A stretch of 64,000 nt of DNA from Poecilobothrus nobilitatus (GCA_947095535.1 OX352773.1:206046093-206110092); one strand, 5' to 3'. Positions 1-12,436 are shown, counted from the first letter of the stretch. Numbers and translations: made by a program. The notes: generated from the letters alone by a model not told the origin.

Positions 1-600
1 TACTTAAAAGCAATAAAAAAAGTTTTTGTACGCATACTTGTTAATTAATAAAAATAAATTTGTAAGCGCAAATTATCAGAGTGAGATCACAAATATTGTT
101 TTCACACTAAAAAAACTGGACAATCCAGTCTTACTGTCAATTTTTTTTTCTTAATTCAAATAGAAACAACAAAAATGAAAACAAAACACGGAAAATCTTA
201 GTATATTATAGAATTCCTTCCTTATATTGATGTGATATAAAAGTGAAATTTATTATTGATTTTTAATTATTGCAGATTATAGCTATACTAATTATTGTGT
301 CCATGACTAGCTAATATGATTAAAAAGATAAAAAATTTTTGAAATCTTTAATTAATACTAATTGATAAAAGTTAAAAAAAAAAGAAAAATGATAACCTAT
401 TTTATAATATTAAATTTCATTTCAAGAAAATATTGTTATATGTAGCAAGTTTCTAAATAGTCATGTGCTAAAATAAACGTGTTAAGTGATTTTTTTAAGA
501 TATTAATTTTTTTTTTTTGCAAAAGCAAATTATAAATAGAAAATCTTAATATTAAAAGTTTTTTAATTGATGGTTGATTAATAACAAGAATTTGAAAAAA
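1..600. other. A/T-rich DNA, no feature seen
   Basis: Only poly-A/poly-T runs and short A/T-rich frames are visible. There is no coding signal, repeat copy or RNA motif that I can support before the family A repeat begins. Confidence 0.6.
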
Positions 601-1440
601 AACAAGTCATGGAAAAAACCAAGGGTTTTCAAAAAAGCACATTTCCAAAATTAAAAAATATTCCATAATAAGCCTAGATTAAAAAGTAGATATATTGAAA
701 AATAAATTTTGATAAGAAATTGGTTTTTGTTTGATTTTTTTTTGGTACGAAAAAATTGAGAAAAATCAAATCACACTTTCGTCAATTATAAGGTAACCCT
801 ATATTATTAAAAAAAATTATTAACTGAAACAAAAATACAATGTTTTCTATATAACTTCAAAAAAAAAGTGGACCGGTGCTCAAGTTACGTGAATTTAAAA
901 ATAGAGAATTTTAAGTTTTTGACCCCTTACAGCTCTTAAACGGGGGGCGACACAAAAAAAATTTCTGAAATAACTTATACAGATTTCGAAAGATCTAACT
1001 CCCGTCAATTTCAAACTTCTAAGTTAAACCATTTGAAAGATAGAAGGGATCCAAATTTTTGCAAAAATTCACTTTCACATAATGGTATATGTTAAAATAT
1101 CGCATGGCAATGCCACATTTTATATATATTTATAAAGTTTATAAAACCAGCTATCATTTGGCGTTTACAGATTGAAAATATGCTTTATATAACCTGTGTT
1201 ATAATAACAATATAAAAATAGGGCTTTTTCGAACTTTGTAAGGCTATAGTTCCGGAACGGATTGAGCTACCGAAAAAAGTTGTTCCACAAAATTAGTTTT
1301 TTGGCGATGCCTAACCGTAGTTAAAATTTCATTGTTTTATTTCAAACGTTGTAGAAGTTTTGTAAAAACCCAGACGGACGGATGGACAGAGTGAAACTAA
1401 TAAGCACATTTTTTTAAAATTTTTTGAAAATATGCTAAAA
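601..1440 (+). repeat. Dispersed repeat family A, copy 1
   Basis: A non-coding interspersed repeat of about 800 bp. A leader near 601-630 (aaaacaagtcatgg, ccaaggg) is followed by agcacatttccaaaa at 636. The copy ends near 1437 with the approximate inverse, tttttgaaaatatgctaaa, so the ends form short inverted repeats. Internal landmarks shared with the copies at 15888 and 41715 are the gctcttaaacggggggcga block (~930), gtttacagattgaaaatatg (~1160), gggctttttcgaac (~1222), gttgttccacaaaatta (~1280) and a tetranucleotide tract cagacggacggatggacag (~1372) followed by gtgaaactaataagcacat. The core also matches, in inverse orientation, the repeats at 30880 and 48727. No frame runs through it. A non-autonomous DNA element or MITE-like repeat is my inference. 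The family identity is seen directly. Confidence 0.8.
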
Positions 1441-2399
1441 AATTGTGACCTAAGAAAATGATCAATAAATGGTCATTAAAAATTTTTTTAGCATTCCGTA
1501 ATCAATAAATTCTTTTACTTTTCGAATTTTTCGAATTCTTTTAAACAATTTCGAAAATGAAAGTATTTGGTTCTTTTAAAATTATTTTTCACTGTCCTTT
1601 CCATATAGGCAACAAAATCCAATTTCCTTTACTTGTGAAGCAAAAAAAACTTCATATTCTTACAGATAAATTTTGATTATATTGTAAATGATAATATTTT
1701 TACTTGACCTTTAGGTAAAAGTTTCTATGTATTAAATTAAATAATTAATTGACGTAATACATTATAGTTAATTATTTACATTATATATGTATAATGATCA
1801 TTTAAAACATTCTAACTTATTATGTTCTTTGACGTAATATTAAATCTTTTCAATTTTTACATAATAACAAATAATATCAAATTGATATGGATTAGATTTC
1901 CCTGCTCATTTAATTTAATCAGAATTAGGATCTATAATCGATTCAATCAGAAAGTTGACTTATAATAAATAAAAAATTGTAAACAAACCTGATCAATACA
2001 ATATAACTTGTCCCCAATTAAATAATATTAATACAAGTATGTTAATTATAATTTTCCTTCAATATTATCTAAAAAAAACATATCAATTTAATTACGTATA
2101 TTAGATCTAGTTTATTTTTATATGAAAACTTTGCACTTAAATGAATATTTTATTGGAATAAAATTTTTAATAAAAATAAGCCAAAAAGTAAAATTTTTTA
2201 AAAGAGGTTAAAATAAAATATTCTAAAAAGATTAATTTAAAAAAAAAAAACAATATTTTAAAGATAGTTTTTAAGTAACTTATGCACAACGGGTCGCTAC
2301 GCGCCTATGCGCCTATTTTTATATACTGTCTATATCCCTTACTACTTAACAAGAAGAACTTATGATTTTCTTTTTAATGATTTAATTCTTCTAAAAGCT
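1441..2399. other. A/T-rich DNA, no gene
   Basis: This stretch is composed of A/T-rich sequence with TTAATTA-type words and homopolymers. A brief G/C-richer patch near 2285-2315 (cgctacgcgcctatgcgcct) stands out but has no coding frame or repeat partner that I recognise. Confidence 0.55.
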
Positions 2400-2705
2400 A
2401 AATTCGTATTAAATTTTTAGGATTTGGTATAGATGCAAGGTTTGAAATTTATGTTTTCAATAACGGTAAATTAAATGTAAAATACGAAATAGCAAAGAAA
2501 TGTACCAAAAAGATCTTCCATATTTTAAAGAAGATTTAATTAAAGTTAAAACTTCATTCATTCAAAGAACGGACACGAAATACCTAAATAAGAATGGACA
2601 GACAGATGGAGTTATTGGCAAAGTGAAACTAAAAAACTCATATATATTGTAGGCATTTTTGAATTTTTTTTAAATATGCTAAATATGAAACAATATTTAC
2701 TTTTA
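2400..2705 (+). repeat. Diverged 3' fragment of family A
   Basis: The 3' signature of family A is recognisable: a degenerate tract (gaatggacagacagatgga, ~2593), then aaagtgaaactaa and an end resembling gaattttttttaaatatgctaaa near 2660-2685. The upstream part is too diverged to delimit. No coding potential is seen. This is an older copy than those at 601, 15888 and 41715. Confidence 0.45.
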
Positions 2706-3206
2706 TTTCATATTTCACTTTATTTACTTCAGTTAAAATTATAAACTCTATAAATCAAAAATAAATTGTCTAATCAATATTATATAGCTTTAATTAAATC
2801 AATAAATTATATTTAAAAGTAATAATTTACTTCTTGTAATTTATGATTAACGTAAGTATAATTCTAAGAAAAATTTTTAAACTTTGTATTAGAACACTTG
2901 TAAATAATCGTAATAAAAGCTATTCAATTATTTCCTTGTTTGAAAGCTGATTTGAGTCAATAGTTCAATTTTCAAATGTTAATTTATTTTTAAAAATCTA
3001 AAATTAGAGATAAATGATATAAAGTTTATAGAAGTGCAGCATAGATACTTGTATAAAATAAAATACATAACTTTTAAAACTCTTTATTTTTTTTTCTTAA
3101 AACTGAGAATAAGCTTTACGATATCAATAATTTTAATGACCTTCGTTTCTGTTAAAATTTCTAAGACCTCTTTCTATCATCTATGGTTATATAAAAATTT
3201 TATGTG

Positions 3207-3390
3207 TCGGTGTCGGGGAGCTAGTGGATAAGGACATATAAATAAGCTGTAAACACCGAGGCTGTGTGTGTTCGACTCTCATACACGTTGTAAGAATAAT
3301 TTCCCTTTACGACATTTACACTCACATCTGGAAGAGGAGACTGTATAATTTCCACATTTATGTGGCAAGGGAGTAAACAGGCCATCATAG
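3207..3390 (+). repeat. tRNA-derived SINE, copy 1
   Basis: The copy has a tRNA-like head with a possible A box around gagctagtggataagg (~3218) and a B-box-like gtgttcgactctc (~3269-3281, altered from GGTTCGAATCC). The unique body is shared with the elements at 17604-17821 (minus strand) and 58985-59166. Shared body words include cgttgtaagaataatttccctttacgac (given here as two arms around a loop), acatttaca, and cacatttatgtggcaag at ~3353. SINEs are transcribed by RNA polymerase III and mobilised by LINE enzymes. The B box is degraded and no clear A-rich tail follows, so this copy looks old and inactive. Confidence 0.75.
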
Positions 3391-3539
3391 TCATATAGCA
3401 CCTCTCAGTAGCAGAATAAATTAAAAATTTTAAATTTATTTTGCTTTATGGCCCTTATTTTTTTTCATTTTGATTTCTTCCAAATATATGGACTGGTGTT
3501 ATGAGTTGTTCAAACTGTTGAAAAATAACACTATTAAAA

Positions 3540-3720
3540 TAATTATTATACCCAGTTGAACTTAGTTCTTAGGACATAATAAACTTTGGTAATATGTTTG
3601 AGACATTTTAAAGCACATTCGATAGACATGGCAAAGTATATATATATACATATATTCTTACCCAGGATCGAATTCTGAGTTGATTTAACAATGTCCGTCC
3701 GCACAATAATTTCAAAAATA
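3540..3720 (-). repeat. gggtata-type dispersed repeat (family G), minus strand
   Basis: Read on the minus strand, the segment contains cggacggacattgttaaat, then a tcaactcagaattcgatcc segment, a tatatatatact stretch and an end of the form actgggtataat. The order and wording match the + strand repeats near 21300-21475, 23760-23925 and 40250-40420. They also match the distal part of the larger repeats at 30880 and 48727. The module is familiar to me from intergenic DNA of Drosophila and other flies, although I could not search. It is non-coding and only the distal ~180 bp is recognisable. Confidence 0.6.
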
Positions 3721-3724
3721 AAAG

Positions 3725-5185
3725 TGCTAGGATTGTGAAATTTTTTTTTAAATTGTTAGTTCCGTTAGTTTCCGTATTATTTTTTGAGAATAAAAAAATT
3801 TCATAAGATTTATTTATAGAAATAGTATTAAATTAATAAATAGAAAATTTTCTGAGCATCTTTTTAAAATTTTACTAATTACGAAAGAAATTTTACTTTT
3901 CCACTTAAAATCCATTATGTTTTTAGAATCTGAAACCTATAATAAACTATATAAAATGAAACAATAAATTAAAAAAATGTATGACGGATACAAACAATCT
4001 GAAATCACTGATAAGATCACTTAAAAATTATTTCATCATTATTATAATTTAAACTAATGAACAATAAGTAGATCAGATCAATTATTAGAGTGTTTTTTTT
4101 TTTTGGAACAAAATTTTGGAAAAGAAAGTTTTTTTTAAAGTATACTTAAAAACAAATGGAATTTTAATTTTTGATTCATCAATTAATAAAGAAATAATAT
4201 CAAATGCTGATTGTACTTAATATTTAATTTTAAGTAATCCACTTCAGTAATAATAAAAATCTGATGTACTATAGGGAAAGATATAAACTTCTTTTTGTGT
4301 TTAATAAAAAAATTTAATTTACGAAATCAATAGGCATTTTGTTCAATTTAAAAAAAATAAACCCTAACAACCCTATAAGAACTCTAATAATTCTAATAAT
4401 TAAGAGCTTGCACAAGTGATTGAAAAAATTTGCACTAGTGTCTATATTTGGCTTTACACATGTATACATTCTTTTTAGGGATTCTACTCATATCACAATT
4501 ATACTCAAAAATGTAAAAATTAAATTTATTTTCTAGCTATTAGCTTTTTGACAAAAACGGGAGTCCGGAATTTAAATGACGAATGATCAATATAAATGCA
4601 GAAAACAATATTACTTTGCCTTTTAAGCTTTCAGATTGAAAAAATAGTCAGCAGAACTTGACTTTTGTCATTTGAGTATAACGTCGTTCCTAACCATTAA
4701 GGGCTGTACAGCTTTCGCACACACGACAAAAATATAAAAAATATTCTTTTGTAAAAGAAATTGTAGTCTATTTAAAATTTGAATATTTTACCTTAGACCG
4801 TGCCGAAGTTTTTTAAATGGACTAAAGGAAAAATGAATTAACAGAGTTAAAAAAAATCGAATTTTTTAAAAATATTTTAATAAATAGTATTACAAACTTT
4901 AATATCATATCTTTTCTAAATTTTTATTATAAGATAGATGCTATTAGCCCACCTAATAATTAATCGGATCTTGCAAATCCTGCTTTTTTTTTACGCGGAT
5001 AGGTAGAAATCATCGAAAAACATTATAGAGAAGTGCAACGAGCACGAGTCTCCTCTATAAGTGTGTGAGACTTTAATACACTAAACACCATCTCCTTTTT
5101 GTGACCAAAAATTATGTTATACATCCTTTATTAGTACTCATTTACTGCCTGGTCAAAATAATTTGAGTTAGGGAATGAAAATTCG
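3725..5185. other. A/T-rich DNA with a weak family A trace
   Basis: No gene is visible. Around 4550-4740 there is faint similarity to the family A core (a gattgaaaaa segment followed by gcagaacttg, and a later gggctgtacagct). It is too diverged to call a copy with confidence. The part at about 5000-5100 may be the 3' untranslated tail of the minus-strand LINE remnant that begins at 5190. Confidence 0.45.
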
Positions 5186-5189
5186 AACA

Positions 5190-5350
5190 AAGTTGTTAAT
5201 GTTCACCTTGAATATTTGCATATTGTATATGTAATCAGCGCTAGGGGAACACATGAGTTGGGAGATGATTCCACATTCGCGATGTTTGTACCACAAATAA
5301 ATTTCAATAAGCTGAATTATGCCATCTGGGAAACTACATAGGGATGGTCA
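5190..5350 (-). pseudogene. Non-LTR retrotransposon ORF2 C-terminal remnant (copy 1)
   Basis: On the minus strand, broken frames read HPYVVSQMA (~5346-5320), FICGTNIA (~5302-5279), MWNHLPTHVFP (~5278-5246) and, after a frameshift and stops, YIYNMQIFKVNIN (~5230-5192). This order matches the conserved tail after the reverse transcriptase domain in many insect LINEs, of the form R-T-x-x-(L/M)-W-N-x-L-P-x-x-V-F-P followed by F-K-x-N-(V/I). At least two frame disruptions show it is dead. It is about 1.3 kb from, and on the same strand as, a second decayed copy at 6525-6705. The LINE clade cannot be resolved from this tail alone. Confidence 0.6.
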
Positions 5351-6524
5351 GCAGAAGCTCTACCTGTTTCTCTTTCTCTTAATTTTAACTGTTATTTATT
5401 GTGCCAAGTTAAAGAGTCAAAACAAAACAACACTTTTAAAACTTTTTGTAATATTCTTTCTTTAAAAACAAAATAAAACCTTCATAATTAACTTTTTTTT
5501 AGATTCAAGAATTTCTAATTTTTTAATAAATTACTTATATTATTATCTTACATAAAACAAAACATTATAAAACCAAGAATTCAAAAAATTTTTAACTAAA
5601 AATCCATAGTCAATCAAAAAAAAAAAAAAATAAATAAATTATAAAAATTTTTATTATACAATATTTTAACAACATTGTAATTTTAATTAACTTTGTAAAA
5701 TTAAATAAATGAAAATCAAACAAAGGGAAAATTACAATTAAATTTAATATTGAATATAAATTTATAAAATAATTATTTACAAATTTTAACCTCAAGTGCA
5801 AAAATGATTAAGACGTAATAATATATTGAAGACAATATTTCACGTGATAATTTTAAAGGGTCGCAGACGGAAATTAAATTATTCAATTTTTTGACTACAT
5901 TAAAATTAAATATTACATATAAAGTTTAAACTTTCTATTTAAGTTTATTAAAGTCATGTCTAAATTAAATTATAGAATAATTATTAAATTATACAAATAG
6001 TACAATAAAATTTCAAAAAGAATTTTATATAAATAAAATTAAAAGTTTCCATCGGATAGTTACATATTTCTTAAATAAATACAAGTTATTTATTTATTAA
6101 TTTTAAGTTATTTATTTATTAATTTAACAGTACCTATTCTAATTGAAGTAAAATGTTTATTTTCAGCTATATGTATAGATTTTGTTTTTATTATATTATT
6201 ATTTTAAATCCGAGCCATCTTCATTTAAAGATTTAAATCTTCTGACTTCTGGTCATTATAATGAAAAAAGTTTTCTTAGTTAAAAGATCTGTAGAAGTAA
6301 TCTATTTGGGATCCAATTGTAACAGTAAATAAAACATAAATATTTTTTGAAAATTAACTTTAGAGCAATTCATGGACATCGCGATAATGATGTTTTTTTT
6401 TTTAAGACTTTAATCACAAACTAGGAATATATTCCTTTGTATTATGTAGTAGTCATTATATGGAACGGGATATTGATTGAAAAAATTATGATAGGGAGAA
6501 ATAGGGAACATATCAGTAATAAAT
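5351..6524. other. A/T-rich DNA between LINE remnants
   Basis: No gene is visible. The stretch contains long A and T runs and one short tandem duplication (6083-6125, listed separately). Minus-strand frames here are A/T-driven and match no family. Confidence 0.55.
6083..6125. repeat. 22-bp tandem duplication
   Basis: Two adjacent copies of aagttatttatttattaatt (with one or two extra t) lie at 6083-6104 and 6105-6125. This is a simple A/T-rich minisatellite seed with no evident function. Confidence 0.85.
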
Positions 6525-6705
6525 ATGGTAAGATTCACCTTGAATTTTTGCAAATTGTCATTTCCTAAACCACCAACTTCTGGGAAAATGTTATTAGATG
6601 GTAGTAGATTCTACATTTTTGCTGTTCTGACAACAAACGAATTGCTATATCCGGTAGAGTACTATTTTGATAGTTTCACAAAATAAGAGTGAGCACTTGA
6701 AGCAC
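6525..6705 (-). pseudogene. Non-LTR retrotransposon ORF2 C-terminal remnant (copy 2)
   Basis: The minus-strand translation gives a near-continuous frame: SSAHSYFVKLSK (stop) YSTGYSNS, then FVVRTAKM (stop) NLLPSNIFP, then EVGGLGNDNLQKFKVNL (~6600-6534). The RTAKMxNLLP..IFP block and the FKVNL block are the conserved post-RT tail of insect LINEs. The tryptophan of the W-N motif is replaced by a stop codon, and another stop lies upstream, so the copy is inactive. It preserves the same landmarks as the 5190-5350 copy with different disruptions. The two are independent decayed insertions or an old duplication rather than one element. Confidence 0.65.
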
Positions 6706-7034
6706 TTCTGGTTGTGCATTATATTATTTAAAAGTACTTGTAGCCAGATAATTCACTATACTCAATTCACGGTAGATAATTGACTGTGGTAAAAAGAATT
6801 TCACTGCAAGTGTAAAAGTTTGGTTGCAAAATCAGGATTACAGTTATTTCATTAGCGAAAGTGAATAATATGAAAATTGCATATCATTGTAATCAGTTAA
6901 TTTATCGAAGAACTTTATCTTTGGGATATATAAGACACAGTGCAATGAAATTTGTGAAATTTTAGTGAAATATTAAGTAAATGTAATAAGGAAATTAAGT
7001 ATTTATAATACTGTTAAATTTAAGAAAAATATCA

Positions 7035-7145
7035 TTGGTATCTTTGTGGTTAATACTCCTCCAAACATCCCATATTTCCTAATTTCCTTTATTCTTATTT
7101 TCCTGAATTCCCAAACCAAACAGTACATTGTATCAGAGGTTCTAA
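7035..7145 (+). repeat. Partial copy of family H
   Basis: Words cctccaaacatccc, cctaatttcc, ttcccaaaccaaacagtacat and tgtatcag fall in the same order as in the family H copies at 55640-55985 (+) and 46440-46765 (-). Only the central ~110 bp is recognisable. No coding meaning can be assigned. Confidence 0.4.
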
Positions 7146-10140
7146 CCTAATTTTTAATTTAAAGATTTTGGTTTAAAATGTATAGTTTTGATTGATTTAA
7201 GTTAAACGCTACCAAAAAGAATGAGCACGTTTATTTCATCTCATTGATGTCTTTCGAGATTCCCACCCACCCTCGCAAAAAAAAAAAACAAAATGGAAAA
7301 TAAATTGTAAAGTTTACAATAAAATGCAAAGATCGTTGATCAATAACAGAGCTTTTAAAATTTATTCTGAATTCTGACAGCAATTACAAAACCTGAACCC
7401 CAAACATTTGAAACCTAAGAATTCTAAGTAAACTACATTAATCTTTTCTCCTGTTAAAAATTGTATTTTACAATTATTATAAATTTTCTTAAATTATAAA
7501 TTTTCTTGTATATTTTCAAACTCAATATTTATTTAAATAAAATTAAAAAAGAAAAAAATCAAATTTTTTATATACTTTTAATTCACCTTAACGAGACTTT
7601 TAAAAATGTAAATAAAAACTATTTATAAATCTACTTGAAATGTTTACATGCTTAAAAACAAAAATAAATACCTACTAAAATCATTCACCCCACACAAATT
7701 ATTAAGTACATCTGTAAAAAAAAATTAAAATAAATTCAATAGAATTTTATATTTTTATTTAGTATTTTTATATAATATATAGTCAAAATTAAAATGTGCT
7801 CATAGAAACTTCTTTTTCTACTAACTTCATTTACCTTTTTTTTTACGAAATTTTTGTATTTTTTTTCTTCTTGAATTTCTTGCACCTCCAACTCAAAAAT
7901 CAACCATTGAAATTTACCTTGATATGCTAAAATTTATTTTGTTTTATGATACTGTGTCGATGAGTTTCGCATACCAATCATCAAATATAGTAAAAACTAG
8001 GTATGATCATAACTTTTTATTTAATAATAAAAATATAATTAACTAACAAACTTGGTATGTAGGTGCGTGTAAAGTTTTATTTTTGGAAATGAACAACTTT
8101 ATAAACTTAAAAAATGAAATAAGAAAAATAAAAAGAAATAATTCAATACCACTTAAGAAATAAATTATAAAGCTTTTTATTTTGCAATTTATGCTCAAAA
8201 AAAAATTTAAAAATTTATTCTTGTACAACTATAAAAAAAAAACTTTTTTTTTTTTTTTTTCAAAAAAAATGTACACCGATCAACTAAAAAACGTTATGGT
8301 ACTTTTGGAAAAAGAAAAGAACTAAACATACCTATTAGAATTTTAATGAAGAAATAACATTTAGACTTGTTATTTTTTGTCGATAATTGATTCATATATT
8401 ATAAAATTTAAAATTTAAAGTCAAATTTCAATCACCATGGAAAATTCAAATCCTTAACAATTTCTTTAGCATAGAAGAAGGGTATTTTTTAAAAACTTCT
8501 ATAAATAATTGGATTTAAATATCCGAACAATGAAACTTAATTCTTTCCTTGCCACAATTTGTTACATAGAAATAAAAGGTTTGAATGTTATATCGAAAAC
8601 TATAAAACGAAATCGCTACTTGTCTAAATCTTTCGGGTTCAAGAAGTGAACATGTTAGATTTTTAATATTTTAATATTCATTGAAATTTTTTTGAAATTA
8701 ATCTGACATTCGGTAAGAGAATTTTTATGTTATTATTGAAATTTTATTTAATGAATGTTGCAAAACTTAATAATGCTGATCGGATTCTTTTATTAAGAAC
8801 TCTACCTGAAGTACTTGACAGCTCCATTACATTATCGTCAGCTTTTAGCCTTACAGTCTCTGAAGAATATTAATTGAAATTAATTTACAAGTTCGTTTCT
8901 GCTGTAATTGATTTTCACCAAAAGAAACATACATATATATAAATATAAAGACATATATATATATATATATAAAGAAAAGAAGAATCAAAATAGTTATTAA
9001 CTTTTAACCTATTAAAGCGTGATTATTATAATGAAATACAGATAGAGCACTTATCAAAAAAAAAATTAAATAAATTAATGATTATACCGAAAAAAAAAAT
9101 TTTTTTTCTTTGAATAAAAAATTAAGAAATTATGTATAAAAGTTGAAATGTCAAAATAAAATGTGTACAATTTACATGTCTAATCAGTTTCTTAATTATA
9201 TGTAAAAAAAAAATGTAATACAACTAATTGACATTATAAGATTGCAAAAGAAAAACTAGAAAAAAAAAATTCCAAAAATTCTTTGATTAAATATTAAAGA
9301 GGAATTTAGTGTAATTTACAATTAAGGTAAATTGATTTAAACAATATTTCAGTTTTTTTGTTGTTTTATTTAATTTAAAAAAAAAAAACCATACAATAAA
9401 ATACAAAAATAATGTTAAAAAAAAAACATTTTTTATACACTTTTTATTAATTACTTGGTTGTCTTATTAAATTGCAAATGACCTTTGTGGTAAATTGTTG
9501 ATGTTGATGGAGGCTTTATAGTAACAAAATAAAAATTAAATATAAACCTTGCATTTTCTTAAACATAAAATTAAATATTAAATAATAAAAAACAAAGCAC
9601 ATTAATTTACCGATAATTTAATGGCATATGTTTTGTATTTTTATATGTATGTTTGTATTTGTAATTGATACATACATAACTACCTGTAGCATAGAAATTA
9701 ACAAAAAAATTATATATAATGATATTCCATTATTTCAATAATTGAGGTCAAAGTTTATATTACGTTTTTAAACAACTGCATTTCTGCATCATTATAATTT
9801 CAAAAAATAAAATAAAAAGAAATAATTTTTGAAAAATTTTAAATCTGGAAGGAAATATTTTAGATATAGTATTTTTTAAATAATAAACATTTAGTTTAAT
9901 ACCACTTTAAAAAAAAAAAAAATATAAATGATCGGAAAATTATTTTTAGTGAAAAACAATTATATAGTGATCGATTTAGATCAAATGAATTCTTTAGAAA
10001 TTCGATCTGATAATAAATTACTTTAATGGTGTTTATAATATGCATGCATGCCTTTAATAGAAATACAAAAGAAATTTTATAAAATACATGTAATGAATTT
10101 TACAATCCTAAAAATTATTTAGTTGTATTATATTCAAAAT
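7146..10140. other. A/T-rich DNA, no gene
   Basis: About 3 kb without a supported gene. It holds long poly-A and poly-T tracts (for example at 8243-8260), a dinucleotide (AT)n run at 8953-8971 and a TATATGTATGTTTGTATTTG-like stretch near 9640. Small frames here are A/T-driven. A slightly less A/T-rich patch near 8800-8870 shows no motif. Confidence 0.6.
8953..8971. repeat. (AT)n microsatellite
   Basis: An uninterrupted run of nine to ten AT units lies inside a longer TATATA-rich tract starting near 8930. Confidence 0.9.
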
Positions 10141-10143
10141 TTT

Positions 10144-10206
10144 GTCAATGGTGTAGTGATTAAAACACCGGTCTTTCATTAGAAAGATCTCAGCTGGGTC
10201 ATATAG
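10144..10206 (+). pseudogene. tRNA-like relic (glutamate-like fold), possibly a SINE head
   Basis: The segment has an A-box-like tggtgtagtgattaaaacacc (~10149) and a strong anticodon-stem palindrome, tctttc / gaaaga around a short loop (~10172-10187), which would put TTC near the anticodon position. The B box region ctgggtcat is degenerate compared with GGTTCGAATCC. No acceptor stem pairs convincingly. It resembles a decayed tRNA-Glu gene or the head of a tRNA-derived SINE with no relation to the SINE family at 3207. It lies 20 bp upstream of the foldback at 10226. It is not a functional tRNA as read. Confidence 0.4.
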
Positions 10207-10225
10207 ATTACTAAAAAATAATATT

Positions 10226-10735
10226 GTGGACCATTTTCCAGATATGAGAGGTTAAAGATGATTTAGCGACTTTTGATAAAAAAATCTATAACTTTTGAAG
10301 GGTTCACTAGAGAGAGATAAAAATGCATATTGTAGAGTAAGTTGTCAGCTGTAAGTTTTATGTACTAATGATCCCCATATACTCAACAGTTACAAATTTA
10401 TGAAGGTTTAAACAGATTTAAAATGAAAAAATTATGTTTCAAAGTCAAATTTTGTTTTGAAACACTTGAAAGCCTTTTGCAACAGTATTTGGGGTACTTT
10501 TTATAGAATATTGCGAAACAGCTTTTCAAGCCCTAGAATTAGTACATAATAACATTTTCTCTATCTCTAACCGTTTTTGAGATATGAAGAATATAAAACT
10601 TCACATTTAACTTCATTGGTACTTTTTGAATTTTTTTTAATGTCTCTCTACCAAACCCTTCAAAAGTTATAGATTATTTTATGAAAAGTCGCTAAATCAT
10701 CCGCTCCCCTCATATCTCGAAAAGGGTTCAAAATA
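10226..10735. repeat. Foldback element with ~100 bp inverted arms
   Basis: The left arm (10226-10315) and right arm (~10637-10735) are imperfect inverse complements. Shared words, with the right arm read in inverse, are agatatgag, gatgatttagcgactttt, ataaaa, atctataacttttgaagggtt and agagaga. Further in, gttttatgtactaatgatcc (left, ~10353) matches the inverse of the segment near 10520-10545, so the pairing may extend to ~190 bp per arm. The spacer is ~300 bp or less and has no frame. The right arm is followed by a run of ten or more C and then a cagggatggtc-containing segment in inverse. It fits a MITE or foldback element. The hairpin itself is seen directly, and its class is inferred. Confidence 0.7.
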
Positions 10736-12436
10736 GACCCCCCCCCCTTTCCAAAACAATTTTTGTTTGCTCGATCACCCATTTTAAGGAAGACCATCCC
10801 TGTATAATAAAATAAACATAAAATAATTCTTGTACAAGGTAATAGATGGCGTAGAAATCACCAATGAGAAAAATTGAAGGTTCGCCAAAAATGAATTTTA
10901 AATGACTTTGTTCATGCCCTACGCTTCTTATAGGATTGTGAAGCAAAAAAAAAAATATTCGAAATTAATTATCAAATTTGTAAAAAAATAAATTAAAAAT
11001 AAGAAAATATTATTATTGAAAATTTAAGTTAAACTTACTTATGTATAATATTTAAATTTATGATACAAAATTATTTATTTGTAGTATATACAATATAAAA
11101 TAAATGTAAATCTTGATTTGAATTGTCTTGACTTGCTTCTATCGTCGTCTCATATTGCCATATAGACATTTTGTTTCTCTAACCTAAAATTTAAAGGCGC
11201 TATAAAATATCTTTACACCTTAATATGAAATAACTTCTTTCACACATCACAATGAATTTAGTCGGTGTAAAAAAATGAGATTATCATTTTTTAATTTTTA
11301 TTTTTATATTTTATGGAAAAATACTGCACATAAATAATATGTAAAATAACAAATTTGTAAACAAATATTATGTAATATAATTTAAATTTTTATATTTTAA
11401 GCCAAGCTTTGTTATAAGCAACATATGAAATATTATTTAAAGCAACACGACGCTGTGCTTTCTGTTGAAATTTGAAAATAAATCAATATAATCTAAATTA
11501 GAATGATATCTTTCAGTATTTTAGAGTATATAAACTGCGTAATACTAAACTAGACTTATCAAAACTTTAGAAAATTAGTCACATTTTTGGTTTTCCCACA
11601 CTACAAAAAAAAAATATGAAACCGGTATTAAATATAAAAAATTAAATATAATTATATTTATTATAATTAAATCTTTGGAAATTTTTTTTTTTTTTAGAAA
11701 AAGATTTAAAATAAATCATTGACGAGAAAACTTGTGTGAATAAGAAGATTTCCATAAAGCGTATAGATATACATAATACTCTCTATAAAAGGTATTATCA
11801 ATCAATATTTTAAACTTTTCTTTTAAGACATTTCACCAATTTTTATTTAGTTGATTCATCTGATACAAAATTATATAAATTGTATTAAAAATATTTAACT
11901 CAATATGTGAAAAAAATAAATTTATTGCAAATTAATAATTTAGTAATTTTAATTTTATTTTGGTTATTTTCTTCTTTTTTTTTCTGATAAAATTTTTGAA
12001 AGTTAATTGACAACTTCTTTTAACACATTTTTTTTTTTTACACTTCTTTCAAATATTTCGAAACTTACTTTATATTGCACAGAAATTCCCTGAACCACAC
12101 AAGTTTATTATTAACCGTGAATTAACCGTTATTTTATTATCCTGAAAATGTATCTATATATTATATGAAAAGTATATTCTAAGGAAATCATATTTGCAAT
12201 TAGAAGCCTCCGAATACACAATATTGCAAATTCAGAATTGAAATCTCTTCTTAAAACTTTTTCTGCGTCAAAATTATATTAAATTGATGAAATAAAATAC
12301 ATTTTCCTCCTTTATAATATAAAATATAACTTTGATAGTTTTAACCCTATTTTGCCTATTTTGCTTATAGAGTGCTTAAAAACATTACTACTTTTATGTA
12401 ATTAAAAATTTATCTTACCGTTGCGATTAAGTCAGT
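10736..12436. other. A/T-rich DNA; weak family M trace near 10825-10862
   Basis: Downstream of the foldback is a moderately G/C-richer 200 bp. It includes a minus-strand open frame of ~70 codons (10728-10946) that matches no family and overlaps the right arm. At ~10838 the words aatagatggcgtagaaat recall family M. The rest is A/T-rich with no feature. Confidence 0.5.
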
